DNA from: Haloquadratum walsbyi J07HQW1
Lineage (GTDB): Archaea > Halobacteriota > Halobacteria > Halobacteriales > Haloferacaceae
Direction: 5' to 3'
Length of the DNA: 64,000 nucleotides
NCBI GenBank assembly: GCA_000415965.1
Contig: KE356560.1
Location: 2,622,900-2,686,899 of the forward strand
Shown piece by piece: positions 27,760-37,598 of this stretch. The notes below the pieces were generated by a model. The model saw nothing but the letters and a program-made list of their open reading frames with translations, searched no databases and was not told the DNA's origin. Within the stretch, counting starts at the first letter, position 1; the number at the start of each line of letters is the position of its first letter. The translations under genes and the position numbers were made by a program.

Positions 27760-28473
27760 ACTATTGTTCGGTTGACCTGGGTAAAAGAGGTTGTCTTTGC
27801 GTATAGTGCTAATCAGATTGCGTGTGTATAAATATTATATTAGCAATCTGTGTGAGTGTCGAAACTGGTCTTGTAACGCCACTCGGGATATCGAGTGGTG
27901 TCTGCGCTGGCATCGAGTCATTGTTGATATTGAGCGCTGTTTGAATCTTCTCACATTCACGCAGAGAAGTCCCAGCTTTGGCTCTCAGTCCATTCTCTCT
28001 GGGCCCTGATGCTGTGTCTTGTTCGTCTGAGCGCCATCAGCGCTCAGGTAGTTGTGAACGTTCCATTTTGTCGTCTGCTGTTGTTTCTACCGGTCTTCTC
28101 GGCGACTCATAATGATCCTGTGCGTGACACTTGTTCTCTTTCGGGAAATACGGTCAGTATACGGCAGTCATGACACTCATTTCATCCGAGAGAACTCACA
28201 GAGGGTACAGCTATGATGCCACTCATTTATCGTGTAAAATAGCAATTGCTCATCCTCTTTGAGACATGTGTCGTGTGATATGGTTGTGCGGTGATAATTC
28301 TCCGATATCACTGTGCTCACAGTTCTGTAATGGTGTTTCTGAGAGTTATCGTTTCCTGCCCTGCCGTCCCTACTTTCGCTCACGAGCGTTCGTTCGCTCG
28401 GCTCTTGATTAAAAAGCTCACTCGAAGTGAGTGACCCGATAGAGAGCACGTATGGTACTCTGACGGAAATAGG
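27760..28473. other. Long spacer with hairpins, splitting the adk-DUF106-cmk-truB cluster
   Basis: 714 bp without a supportable gene. It contains a perfect 8 bp-stem hairpin, CTGAGCGC-CATCA-GCGCTCAG, at 28027-28047, and smaller ones near 28394-28440 (GAGCG...CGCTC; CTCACT-CGA-AGTGAG). These resemble degraded ends of mobile elements, but I could not match a known family. Confidence 0.5.
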
Positions 28474-29417
28474 TTAGTTAGCCGACGGAGAGATATCTAT
28501 ATTCAGGCTTTTGCGGATAATTTGAGTGAAGCCCATTGAGCAAAGGAAATACCAGACAATCCACGCTTGGATTGGGCCAAGCACGGAGTCAGTCCACGCG
28601 ACTTCACCCACCAGTGGAAGGATGAGACTCCCGAGTGTGCCATGTGCTTCCGCGTTCGCACCAACGCCGATTGACCAGTACATCCACAGGAAAACAGGGA
28701 TAGTTAGAAACATGATCCAAACCATCGGGCGGAACTGCTCTTTAAACATTCCAAGTTGATCGCCCATTGCATCCATCTGTTCGTCTTGGATTGCATCAAG
28801 GGCGTCATCATCTCCCTCTTCTTTTGCCTCTTTTCGTCGCTCCTGAATTTCCTTCATACGCGATTGATACGCAGACATCTTTTCCATGTCCATCAGATTC
28901 GCCTGGAGTAGTGTTGAGTACAGTCCTGTGGCGAGTGCAAGGATCATCACAACCGCATAAAATGGAAGCAACTCCTGGAGAGGACCAAGTGGGACATCCA
29001 TTACATTGCCAATCAAATCACGAAGTGGTTTCCATGAGTATCCGACGAATAATCCAATTGTAAGAACCCCAGCAGCCTTATCATACGTTGACCACGAGGA
29101 TTCATCATCATCAACCTCAGTCTCAAGTGCGACGGTTGAATCAGTACCAGTACTGGTACTGTACTGCTACTGCTAGAGTCGTCTGTCTCAAGTCCTGACT
29201 CTGTTGCGGTCCGATCAGCAAGTCGAAATCCTTCCTCGCCTTCGACGAGAACGCCGGTTTCGATAAGTCGACCCCATCGTCCTGATGAAAGTTCATCTTT
29301 GACATCAACCCATTTGACATCACCATCATCGGCTCGGTCAAGGACAATCTCAACCGCTGCACGCATCCCGTCATCACCAGCGACGAGATCACGCACCTTC
29401 GATTCGATTCGTGGCAT
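28474..29417 (-). pseudogene. DUF106 (EMC3/TMCO1-like) membrane protein gene with a frame break
   Basis: The minus strand begins MPRIESKVRDLVAGDDGMRA at 29417, continuing ...VKWVDVKDELSSGRWGRLIE. After SGLETDDSSSSS the frame is lost; the family sequence continues one frame over as TDSTVALETEVDDDESSWST, then YDKAAGVLTIGLFVGY and the membrane part LPFYAVVMILALATGLYSTL, MFKEQFRPMVW and GFTQIIRKSL. The break coincides with a tandem AGTAC duplication (+ strand GTACT GTACT, 29156-29165); removing one unit joins both frames. DUF106 proteins belong to the Oxa1/YidC-like insertase superfamily. A shorter protein could start at ATG 29016 (MIGNVMDVPL). Real mutation, slippage-controlled expression and sequence error all remain possible. 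Confidence 0.8.
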
Positions 29418-29477
29418 TTATCGAGTATAATGAGTCGGCAGTAATGAAGCTTGTAGTCTTAACTCCTGTACTGTGTA

Positions 29478-30116
29478 TTATGAATCAATCACGTCGACGA
29501 TTGAGTCAAAAACATCATCAGGTGTGGTTTCGCCATTGACTGTGAGTAACGTCCCCTTCTGTCGATAATGCTCAACGACTGGTTCTGTGTTTTCTTCATA
29601 GACGCGAAGTCGATCACGAACCGTTTCCTCGGTATCATCATCGCGCTGTGTGAGCGTTGCACCGCATTCATCACAGATGCCTGTCTCAGCGGGTGGTTCG
29701 AATTCGACATGATAAGTCGCTCCGCATTCTGAGCACACGCGTCGTCCAGTGAGTCGGTCAACGAGTTCTTCTTCGCTAACTGATAATAAAATTGCAGCGT
29801 CAAGGTCGGTGATTGATGAGAGCACCTCGGCTTGTTCGATATTTCGAGGGTACCCATCGAGCACATACCCATCGGCACTCGACAGAGCTTCTTCGACAAT
29901 TTTATTCACAACTGCATCAGGGACGAGTTCGCCCGCATCCATGTACGCACCTGGGGTATCATACTCAGTATCCATCTCAGAGATATCCATTTGCTTGTTT
30001 GCTCGCAGTGCGTCGCCAGTGGTGACGTGGTCGAGATCAAACTCCTCAGCAAGTCGTTTCGATTGTGTTCCCTTTCCGGCGCCTGGGGGACCGAGGAGTA
30101 AGATATGTTTCTCCAT
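29478..30116 (-). CDS. adk: Adenylate kinase
   Basis: From ATG 30116 ([20 protein letters not shown]) the protein has 212 residues. The P-loop is at 9-17, the AMP-site motif [10 protein letters not shown] near 87-96, and the lid carries four zinc-type cysteines, C128/C131 (CSEC) and C148/C151 (CDEC). It balances AMP, ADP and ATP. The frame is open a further 120 codons upstream, but that part overlaps the opposite-strand gene at 30295 and has no family similarity. The DUF106 gene follows after about 60 bp. Confidence 0.93.
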   Translation of the reverse strand: MEKHILLLGPPGAGKGTQSKRLAEEFDLDHVTTGDALRANKQMDISEMDTEYDTPGAYMDAGELVPDAVVNKIVEEALSSADGYVLDGYPRNIEQAEVLSSITDLDAAILLSVSEEELVDRLTGRRVCSECGATYHVEFEPPAETGICDECGATLTQRDDDTEETVRDRLRVYEENTEPVVEHYRQKGTLLTVNGETTPDDVFDSIVDVIDS

Positions 30117-30294
30117 ACTGGATATCTGTCTCTCCCCGTATAACATTGAAGATATGTCGCTGGTGTACGAATGAACACAACAGAGATTATGACTGAGCGA
30201 ATAATCTGTTATGCATGTGAGCGAATGCATATCAGACATATCGTCTGTCGCAGAGTGATCACAGACACAATGATCAATTCCATACATAAACGAT

Positions 30295-30699
30295 ATGACG
30301 CGATTTGATGCAGAAACACCACAAGAGCGCAGGACGCTCTTTGCTGAGGCGGTCACAGCACACCGCGAGCGGGCAAGCGCATTTATGACGCTTGAGGCTG
30401 ATTCTCGATCAAGCGCAAGTGATGAAACTGAGGAAGTGCCTGCACCATGGATCCAATTTGCTGAAAATATGTTCAATCTCGATGTGACAGACTCCGAACT
30501 TGAGCAGGTCCATACACTCGTGAGTGAGTTTCCTGAGTTTCGAGTTGACCAACTGGAATCGCCGGAGGACGCTGAAGCGACGAATGTACGGATTACTGCC
30601 CGCTCTGATGCAAATCGCCTTGCAGCATTTGCTGATCGAGTCTTTATTGAGGTATATAACTGTCCGGATGAGTATCAGGCATGGGTGACTGCGATTTGA
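30295..30699 (+). CDS. Conserved haloarchaeal protein of unknown function (134 aa)
   Basis: [20 protein letters not shown] opens an acidic protein with conserved-looking blocks [40 protein letters not shown], and [21 protein letters not shown] recognise it as a small protein found next to adk in haloarchaea but know no function. The final codons GCG ATT TGA are remarkable: TTGA at 30696-30699 is also the outer end of the TnpB relic that follows, so the mobile element begins at the stop codon. Confidence 0.8.
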   Translation: MTRFDAETPQERRTLFAEAVTAHRERASAFMTLEADSRSSASDETEEVPAPWIQFAENMFNLDVTDSELEQVHTLVSEFPEFRVDQLESPEDAEATNVRITARSDANRLAAFADRVFIEVYNCPDEYQAWVTAI

Positions 30700-31182
30700 C
30701 TTCCTCCTCCGACTGAACTCGTTGGATTCCCCTGTGGGTAATCGAGCCAGTTGATCACCCGACTGTGAACAGGCGGGTTTGTCGACGCTTAGTCGATTAA
30801 GTGAGTATGACCGTCCTACAAAGTCACTGAGTATCTAACATGCTTTGTTGCATTCCCAGCCCGTTCCCTCTCGGGATACGTCCCTGTGGCGTCCAGCACG
30901 GAGGGCAGCGGGTCAAGCCATCGACTTTTCTTGTGATTGCAGTCGGTTCTACGTTCTAGGTACCTCAGTGTGTGGTTTTAAGTTATACTCATCACCACGC
31001 CGTTGCACGGTGTCAGAACCACACTCTGGACACTGGCTGCTCGAATCTGTCTCGCTCATCTCAGTAATGATGATTCCAGCATCGCCGAGCATGAATTTGA
31101 TTCGCTCGACAAGTTGTCTGTGGTTGCAAAACACCGCAATTGCATCATAGACTGGTGAGATTAGCCCAACAATTGAGCCCAA
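30696..31182 (-). mobile_element. Remnant of a second TnpB (IS1341-type) element
   Basis: The right-end motif TTGACTTCCTCCTCCGAC starts at 30696. On the minus strand 31182-30949 encodes DAIAVFCNHRQLVERIKFML, GDAGIIITEMSETDSSSQCP and ECGSDTVQRRGD, i.e. the helix and first half of the TnpB zinc finger. Further towards the right end another frame gives the tail-like RIPRGNGLGMQQ. The N-terminal two-thirds and the catalytic residues are gone. No left end is recognisable. Confidence 0.65.
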
Positions 31183-31903
31183 GATATTAGTCTATTTTGT
31201 GTGTAGCCGGTCTTATCAGCATACACAGTGGCTTCCAAAATGTATAGGAATCATCAATTCAATAGTTTCATCGTGATATCTTGTTCTGTGACAGGACTCG
31301 ATGAGTCTGGAGATTCTCGTTCAATGGATGAGTTGAGACCGTACACATGCCTAATATGACTGAAGTGACAGTGACGGTGATGGTGACGTCGATATTGAAC
31401 CAATATTCGGATATCACCCATGCAATTGTTGCAAGTCCGGGTGATGTCTTCCACAATCAAGGAATTCCGGTATCTTCCTTCAAGTAGAAAGCAACATGGA
31501 GGGACAGCAATAGTCTCGATATATTCAAACAATCGTACGATTCGACAGACAACGTGGTAATTGAACAGTATAAAGACATCACAGCGAAGACGCTTCGACA
31601 ATCGCACACGCTCATGAGTAAGAGTGTGGTTATAATTGAACGATGGTTTTCTTACATGATCAACCTGACCAAGCTTGTGCAAGCGGTGATAAGTAATACC
31701 AATACGGTGGGAATATCATTTTACTCGCGTGATAGTAATCAGTTGCCAGTGACATGTCTCATCGGCAGGAATCTCAAATTATCACCGATGATAGCCCCCC
31801 GCTGGTCGGTCGTGATTCTCAATCAGGTATTTCACCACGCTCGCGTATCAATCAAAGAACGTACTTTTGATAATAATGATAGGTATTAGGAGGGCGGCGA
31901 CCA
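31183..31903. other. Spacer upstream of the amino-acid transporter, no gene seen
   Basis: About 720 bp with only short, unconvincing frames on both strands. A run GACAGTGACGGTGATGGTGA near 31367-31386 is simple-sequence-like. A Shine-Dalgarno-like GGAGG lies at 31889-31893, ahead of the GTG start at 31904. Confidence 0.45.
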
Positions 31904-34121
31904 GTGAGTGACGATACTGAACTTGCGAAGGACCTCGGTCCGCTCGCTGCGCTCACGATTGGAGTTGGGACGATGGTTGGCGCTGGAATCTTTGTCCTTC
32001 CGGGACCAGCGGTTGCACAAGCTGGACCGCTGGCCGTTGGAGCATTTGCTCTTGGCGGAATAATCGCATTATTTACAGCATTATCAGCATCGGAACTTGG
32101 CACGGCGATGCCACGCTCCGGCGGTGCATATTATTATATCAACCATGCACTTGGTCCACTGTTTGGAAGTATTGCTGGCTGGGGCAACTGGATGGGGCTG
32201 GCGTTTGCCTCAGCCTTCTACATGACAGGATTCGGAGAATATATTACAACATTCCTTCCGGTCCCAAGCGTTAATCTCGCTTTCGGCGGTCAAGTTAGTT
32301 GCGCTTGCTGGTGCCGGGTTATTTATTTTTATCAATTATATTGGTGCAAAAGAGACCGGTCGACTTCAGAATATAATTGTAATTACGCTTATAAGCATTC
32401 TTGCCGTGTTTACCTGTATCGGACTTCTCAATGCAGATATCTCAAAGGTTCGACCAGTCGTTCCACCAGATCGTGGAGTAAGCCCACTGTTGCCGGTGAC
32501 CGGACTCATCTTCGTTTCATATCTCGGGTTTGTCCAGATCACATCCGTGGCTGAGGAGATTCAAGATCCTGGACGGAATCTTCCACGTGCAGTCATCGGA
32601 AGCGTGGCAATCGTAACATCAGTGTATGTATTCGTGCTATTGACGATCCTTGCAGTAGTTGATAATAGCCTTATTGCCAACAATGCCACCGCAGTTGTCG
32701 ATGTTGCACGGCAGCTTATCGGTCCCATTGGGGCAGCGGCAATGCTCTTTGGCGGGCTTTTGGCAACTGCATCAAGCGCAAATGCATCCATTCTCGCCTC
32801 ATCACGAATCAATTTTGCAATGGGACGTGATAGTATCATCACAGCATCACTCAATAAGATTCATCCACGGTTTGAAACACCATATCGTTCTATCGGGATC
32901 ACCGGCGCGTTTATTATCGGATTTATACTCATCGCAGATGTTGAGACGCTTGCAACAGCCGGAAGTGTTCTTCATCTTATAATCTATGGTCTTTTGAATA
33001 TTGCGTTGATCATCATGCGCGTTGCTGATCCGGCATCATATCAGCCAGTATATCATGTTCCATTATATCCTGTTGTCCCACTGATTGGTGTTATCACTTC
33101 ATTTACTCTTATTGGCTTTTTCAACCTCACTATCATCAGTCTCGCTGTTGGATTCGTTCTTTTTGCGACACTCTGGTATTTTGTGTATGCACGACAACAC
33201 GCTACGAAGCAGGGAGTGCTTGGAAAATACATCCTTAGACAATCAGAACGACTTCCAGACGCCGCTGTCTCGGCAGCGACAACTGTCCAACCGGATGGAG
33301 GTGATTATCGGGTGCTCGTACCGGTTGCAGATCCTGATACTGAGACCAATCTCATTAGACTCGCAAGTGCGATTGCTGAGACGTACAGTGGCACTGTGAT
33401 TGCAGTTCACATTGAGCAGGTCCCAGATCAGACCGCTCTCGAATCTGCAAAACAAACACTAGATACCCCAGAATCGGACGAGCTACTCTCAACAGCACAG
33501 GATGACGCTGCAGCCTTTGACGTTGATATTGAAACGCACACTGTTTTATCACATCAAGAACTTGAGGCTGTGTTCGATGCTGTCGAGACATATGGCGCAG
33601 ACTTGACGGTCATGGGTTGGGGATCAAATATTCAACGAGTCCCAGGTCGGGCAGAAAGCGCGATTGATGAACTCTTCAGTTCACCACCTGCTGATTTTCT
33701 CGTTGTCAAGGATCGTGGATTCAATCCAGAGCAGATTCTCGTGCCAACAGCTGGTGGTCCAGACTCAGAACTCGCAGCCGGTGTCGCTGCAACACTGACT
33801 GAGGCGTACGGAACGCATGTATCGCTACTGCATGTTGCTGATGACGCTGCAAGTGGGCGTGAATTTCTTGAATCGTGGGCTGAGGATCATAATCTGAGCG
33901 ATGCCGAATTACGAGTCGAAACAGGAAGTGTCGAAACAGCAATCAAACAGCATGCAACAGACGCATCAATGCTCATCGTTGGGGCGAGCGAGCGTGGTCT
34001 TCTCTCACGGCTCACACGAGAGACAGTGATTGAGCAAGTGCTTGACGAAGTGGAATGCTCTGTATTATTAGCACAACAAGCAGACCAACGAACGTTCTGG
34101 CAGCGACTTCTCAGACGATGA
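31904..34121 (+). pseudogene. APC-family amino-acid transporter fused to two UspA domains, frame broken
   Basis: GTG 31904 follows GGAGG and gives MSDDTELAKDLGPLAALTIG, with the APC signature GTMVGAGIFVLPGPA. The frame fails after PSVNLAFGGQ and resumes as VKLVALAGAGLFIFINYIGA. Deleting one T from the TTT run at 32281-32283 restores SVNLASAVKLVALAGAG exactly. The remainder encodes about eight more membrane segments (ISKVRPVVPPDRG ... GYILRQ-like end near 33240), then two UspA domains (YRVLVPVADPDTE; ILVPTAGGPDSELAAGVA) with the ATP-type motif GASERGLLSRL. Such fusions are usual in haloarchaea and probably couple uptake to nucleotide sensing. A downstream ATG at 32406 could make only a truncated transporter. 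Confidence 0.85.
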
Positions 34122-34267
34122 TCACATTACTATGGGTTATGCAGTTATCTTGAGGGGTGAGGAAACACACGAGCGTAGCATCCGCTTCACAGACTGGCAT
34201 CTCCTCAACGGCGGGAGATCACCGATGGTATAATAGTATATCTTTATGGATTATTTCTAGTCAATAC

Positions 34268-35212
34268 ATGCACATAGATGCGCAGATTGATCTTGGAGTT
34301 GGTCCCGAAGATGTTGGATTGAGTGACGATGATATTCAACTCAGATCAGAATTACTTGACGTGGGCGATGTGATCTTACATTGTGTCATTGCTGGACCGC
34401 CGGATGGCGATGTCGTCTTACTTTTACATGGGTTTCCCGAGTTCTGGTATGAATGGTATGAGTATATTCTTCCACTGGCGACCGCAGGCTATCGTGTCGT
34501 CGTTCCCGATCAACGCGGATATCATCGGAGTGAGCGTCCTGATGCAATCTCGGCATACCATCCGGATGCACTGGCGACAGATGTCTGTGGGATAATTGAT
34601 AACATAGGCGCAAAAAAAGCACATATCGTCGGACACGATTGGGGTGCATTTGTTGCATGGTGGGTGGCACTTCATCATCCGGCGCGTCTTCAGACACTCT
34701 CAGTGATTAATGTCCCACATCCGACAGCATTCAAACAAACTCTCTGGCGAAACCCCAAGCAGGTACTCCGAAGTTGGTATATTGGATTGTTTCAACTCCC
34801 TCGGGTACCCGAGGCGATTGCACGGGTTGGGAACTGGCGGAGTGTCACGGCGATGATGCAACGGTCAAGTCACGAGGGGACATTTGATGCGACTGATTTC
34901 GAGCGCTATCGAACTGCATGGGCACTCGATGGGGCATATGAGGCGATGATTAATTGGTATCGGGCAGTCGTTCGAGCGAATCCACAACCAGTACAGACAC
35001 AGATCAATGCACCGACACTGCTGTTGTGGGGTGCACAGGATAGATTCCTGACCCGTTCACTCGCTGATGCAAGCGCGCAGTACTGTACACACAGTGAAGT
35101 TGTTATGTTTGAACAGGCAACACACTGGGTTCCACATGAGGAGCAGACCCACGTTCAAACCCAACTCCTTGATCACTTCAGTGCTACTCACGACATCGCA
35201 GAAAGAACGTGA
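34268..35212 (+). CDS. Alpha/beta hydrolase, epoxide hydrolase-like
   Basis: From ATG 34268 (MHIDAQIDLGVGPEDVGLSD) the protein has 314 residues. HGFPEFWYEW at 54-63 is the oxyanion-hole motif of epoxide hydrolases. The nucleophile elbow is GHDWGAFVAW with Asp124, so an Asp rather than Ser nucleophile, as in soluble epoxide hydrolases and haloalkane dehalogenases. The general base is likely the His of QATHWVPHEE near 293 and the acid the Asp of WGAQDRFLTR. The substrate cannot be deduced. A longer frame from 34157 has no family support. Confidence 0.85.
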   Translation: MHIDAQIDLGVGPEDVGLSDDDIQLRSELLDVGDVILHCVIAGPPDGDVVLLLHGFPEFWYEWYEYILPLATAGYRVVVPDQRGYHRSERPDAISAYHPDALATDVCGIIDNIGAKKAHIVGHDWGAFVAWWVALHHPARLQTLSVINVPHPTAFKQTLWRNPKQVLRSWYIGLFQLPRVPEAIARVGNWRSVTAMMQRSSHEGTFDATDFERYRTAWALDGAYEAMINWYRAVVRANPQPVQTQINAPTLLLWGAQDRFLTRSLADASAQYCTHSEVVMFEQATHWVPHEEQTHVQTQLLDHFSATHDIAERT

Positions 35213-35423
35213 CACTCATATGAGTTGAATCAATCAAAACCCAAGTGATTCAGATGGGTTCGATTTGTCTCCGCAGATCATCATAACGGTGAGGTGATAC
35301 TTTTCATTAGTTATCCACCCCTGAACAGTTGTGCTCCAGCGTGGAGGTTTCAATAATTTTACTCCGACGCAGACCGAATCGGCGTATCATTTCGAGAATG
35401 CATAAAACACCGCTGTGGAGCAA

Positions 35424-36164
35424 TCACCACTCAAGCACTGCACGATCACGCCAGAAATGACCGCGAGGGGATCCAGGGCGAAAACGACAGAGCCATGTCG
35501 GGGTTTCAGCTCCGGTCTCAATACTTCTGTCAGCCTCGGGACCACCCATGTCGGTCCGAACCCATCCCGGACACACAGAATTCGCTATGAGACCATCTGA
35601 CCCGTATTCACCGTCAAGATACGCTGTCAACCCATTAAGACCACTTTTTGACACACGATAGGCTGGATTGCCGCCAGATTGGTCTCGTGAGAGCATTCCA
35701 AGAGCAGAGCCAACATTGACGACACGACCACCGTCATTCTGTAACAATAGTGGGACAGTGTGTTTACACACAAGCATCGGACCACGGAGGTTCGTTGAGA
35801 GCGTCCGGTCAATATCGTTGATCGACTCGGAGACGATATCACCGTCACCACCACCGATACCGGCGTTATTCACGACGATATCGAGTCGTCCGGCAGTGCT
35901 GAATATCTCATCTGCAGCATCCGCAATTTCGCCAGATTGAGTGACATCGACGAGAAGATGTTCCCAGGAATCTGGAATCTCATGCGTAATTGATCGTGTT
36001 GCCGCAAAAATAGTCGCACCGAGTTCATGGAGATTCTCAGCAATCTGCCGACCAAGACCGCGATTAGCGCCGGTAACGACTGCGACTTGTCCATCAAGGG
36101 AATCATAAAGCGATGGCTCGGAGATAGCCGTAGAATCACTACTGTTTGTGGGGGTTGCGGGCAT
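35424..36164 (-). CDS. Short-chain dehydrogenase/reductase
   Basis: A 246-residue SDR: cofactor motif TGANRGLG at 31-38, VVNNAG at 97-102, catalytic Ser154 (VGSALGM), Tyr170 and Lys174 (PAYRVSKSG), and the VCPGWVRTDMGG loop. Asp at the end of the second strand is not obvious (AATRSITHE); TRS suggests possible NADP preference, a weak inference. It is on the opposite strand to the hydrolase and convergent with it. Substrate unknown. Confidence 0.88.
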   Translation of the reverse strand: MPATPTNSSDSTAISEPSLYDSLDGQVAVVTGANRGLGRQIAENLHELGATIFAATRSITHEIPDSWEHLLVDVTQSGEIADAADEIFSTAGRLDIVVNNAGIGGGDGDIVSESINDIDRTLSTNLRGPMLVCKHTVPLLLQNDGGRVVNVGSALGMLSRDQSGGNPAYRVSKSGLNGLTAYLDGEYGSDGLIANSVCPGWVRTDMGGPEADRSIETGAETPTWLCRFRPGSPRGHFWRDRAVLEW

Positions 36165-36318
36165 TATGATAATAAATGGTTGATTTGATAAGGGCGTTCT
36201 GCTCTACCGTCGGTGTCGGTGTCAACTCGAATCATGACAGTCTTTCATTAATCAAGCGAACTCCCTAGCATCTCAGCACCGATATGATTGTATGAGGGCG
36301 CCAGAGTATGCTGTGACG

Positions 36319-36906
36319 TCATTGTTGAAAGTCGCGTCGCATCGCAATTTCAAACCAGGGGCACAATCGGAGTTGTCGATACCATTCAGGGTGTTCGTGA
36401 AGATGTTCATACTCAACCCATAGAAGACCAGCAATCTCAGATTCATCAGGATCAAGTGTTATATCATCAAGTGTGACCTGTAGAACAGCACAAACCTCCC
36501 ATTCAATACCAGCATTTTCATAATAGCGCTTATATTCAAACTGATCAGTCACGCGGAGAGTGTCATACTGATCTGGTGTGACGCCGAGTTCATCATCGAG
36601 ACGCTGGCGGGTCGCCTCACGCTGTGTTTGCTCCTCGGTTGGATGCGATGCAACAGTGCCGTCCCAGTGTGTGTCCCAGAGACGTTTTGTGGGTGCGCGC
36701 TGAGCGAGGAGAAGATGCCCAGTTGAATCAAACACAAGACAGGTAAATGCTCGATGACGGATTCCATCGCCAGTATGTGCATCTAATCGATTCACAAGCC
36801 CTTCGTGGGAGTTATCGCTCGAAACAGCGATCACATCTTCGGCTGCGTTATCATGTGTTTGTGCAGGTTGGTCGGCGTTCGACTCGCCATTGTGGTCTGT
36901 GCTCAT
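36319..36906 (-). CDS. idi: Isopentenyl-diphosphate delta-isomerase, type I (Nudix)
   Basis: A 195-residue enzyme. Catalytic Cys56 lies in RHRAFTCLVF and the Glu motif in GIEWEVCAVL. WDTHWDGTVASHPTEEQTQR and the Nudix-like helix (REATRQRLDDELGV) are conserved. It interconverts IPP and DMAPP for archaeal lipids and carotenoids. The first 35 residues are low-complexity and rich in Asn, Asp and Gln. The SDR gene lies upstream of its 3' end on the same strand about 150 bp away; co-transcription is uncertain. Confidence 0.9.
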   Translation of the reverse strand: MSTDHNGESNADQPAQTHDNAAEDVIAVSSDNSHEGLVNRLDAHTGDGIRHRAFTCLVFDSTGHLLLAQRAPTKRLWDTHWDGTVASHPTEEQTQREATRQRLDDELGVTPDQYDTLRVTDQFEYKRYYENAGIEWEVCAVLQVTLDDITLDPDESEIAGLLWVEYEHLHEHPEWYRQLRLCPWFEIAMRRDFQQ

Positions 36907-37075
36907 ACTCGGTTTCTCGATTGGGGCTGCTAAGGGTCCTTCGGCTTGGGATAGAATAACTGGGAGTATATTTCAGCAAAAACGGCTGTCATCGGTATCA
37001 GGACGTATCGGGGCAACAGGAGAGTTTGGAGAGCTATCGATTCTCGAATAAGCAGTATGACAGTCAAGAGGAATT

Positions 37076-37501
37076 TCACGATGAGACACCACCGAGGCGT
37101 TCATCAAGAATAAGACGGGTTTTCGTGTTTTTTACCTCATCACGCTCGCGTGCACGAGTGATGAGTTGGTTGACTGCGCGTGTATCCGCTGCATCAACGA
37201 TGAGAACAACGTCTTCCTCACCAGAAACCTGCCACACAAAATCAACCTGCTCCCAGGTAGCCATTGTCTCAGAGAGACTGGTCGTGTCAACATTCACCTT
37301 TACTGATATTTCTATCATTGCTTTGATATTTCCTGTTCGTGTCGAGATAGTAAATCGCTCAATAATACCCTCCTCAGTGAGTCTATCAACACGGTTACGT
37401 ACGGTTCCCTCGGAGGTGCCGACCTGTGCTGCAATCTCAGTATATGGTGTCCGCGCGTCTCGACGAAGAATATCAAGAATACGTCGATCAAGATTGTCCA
37501 T
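37076..37501 (-). CDS. Lrp/AsnC-family transcriptional regulator
   Basis: A 141-residue regulator: winged helix MDNLDRRILDILRRDARTPY, TEIAAQVGTSEGTVRNRVDR, LTEEGIIERFT, then a RAM effector domain (MIEISVKVNVDTTSLSETMA; GEEDVVLIVDAAD). It is divergent from carA with about 97 bp between starts, an arrangement that suggests it may sense an amino acid and control carA and itself. The 3' end extends into an open spacer without other features. Confidence 0.9.
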   Translation of the reverse strand: MDNLDRRILDILRRDARTPYTEIAAQVGTSEGTVRNRVDRLTEEGIIERFTISTRTGNIKAMIEISVKVNVDTTSLSETMATWEQVDFVWQVSGEEDVVLIVDAADTRAVNQLITRARERDEVKNTKTRLILDERLGGVSS

Positions 37502-37552
37502 GTCAGTCGATACCTTTCTGTTGTCTTACCAATTACGAAATTCGTAACTGAG

Positions 37553-37573
37553 CTTCGAAAGTAACACTTATGA
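37553..37573 (+). promoter_or_regulatory. Candidate carA promoter in the lrp-carA spacer
   Basis: CTTCGAAAGTAACACTTATG reads as BRE-like CGAAAG followed by a weak TATA (ACTTAT) about 26-33 bp before the carA ATG at 37599, consistent with a leaderless transcript. An imperfect inverted repeat, TTACGAAATTCGTAA at 37532-37546, lies just upstream and is a plausible operator for the divergent Lrp-type regulator. Confidence 0.5.
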
Positions 37574-37598
37574 CCGGGGATTGCGTGTGTATCTCGTA

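Noticed and set aside
30117..30476. N-terminal extension of adenylate kinase to 332 residues
   Set aside because: The extension overlaps the divergent 134-aa gene and the P-loop starts right after the inner ATG at 30116, as in all adenylate kinases.
31254..31889. Open frames of 111-142 codons on both strands upstream of the transporter
   Set aside because: Composition and lack of recognisable blocks suggest chance frames in AT-rich spacer DNA.
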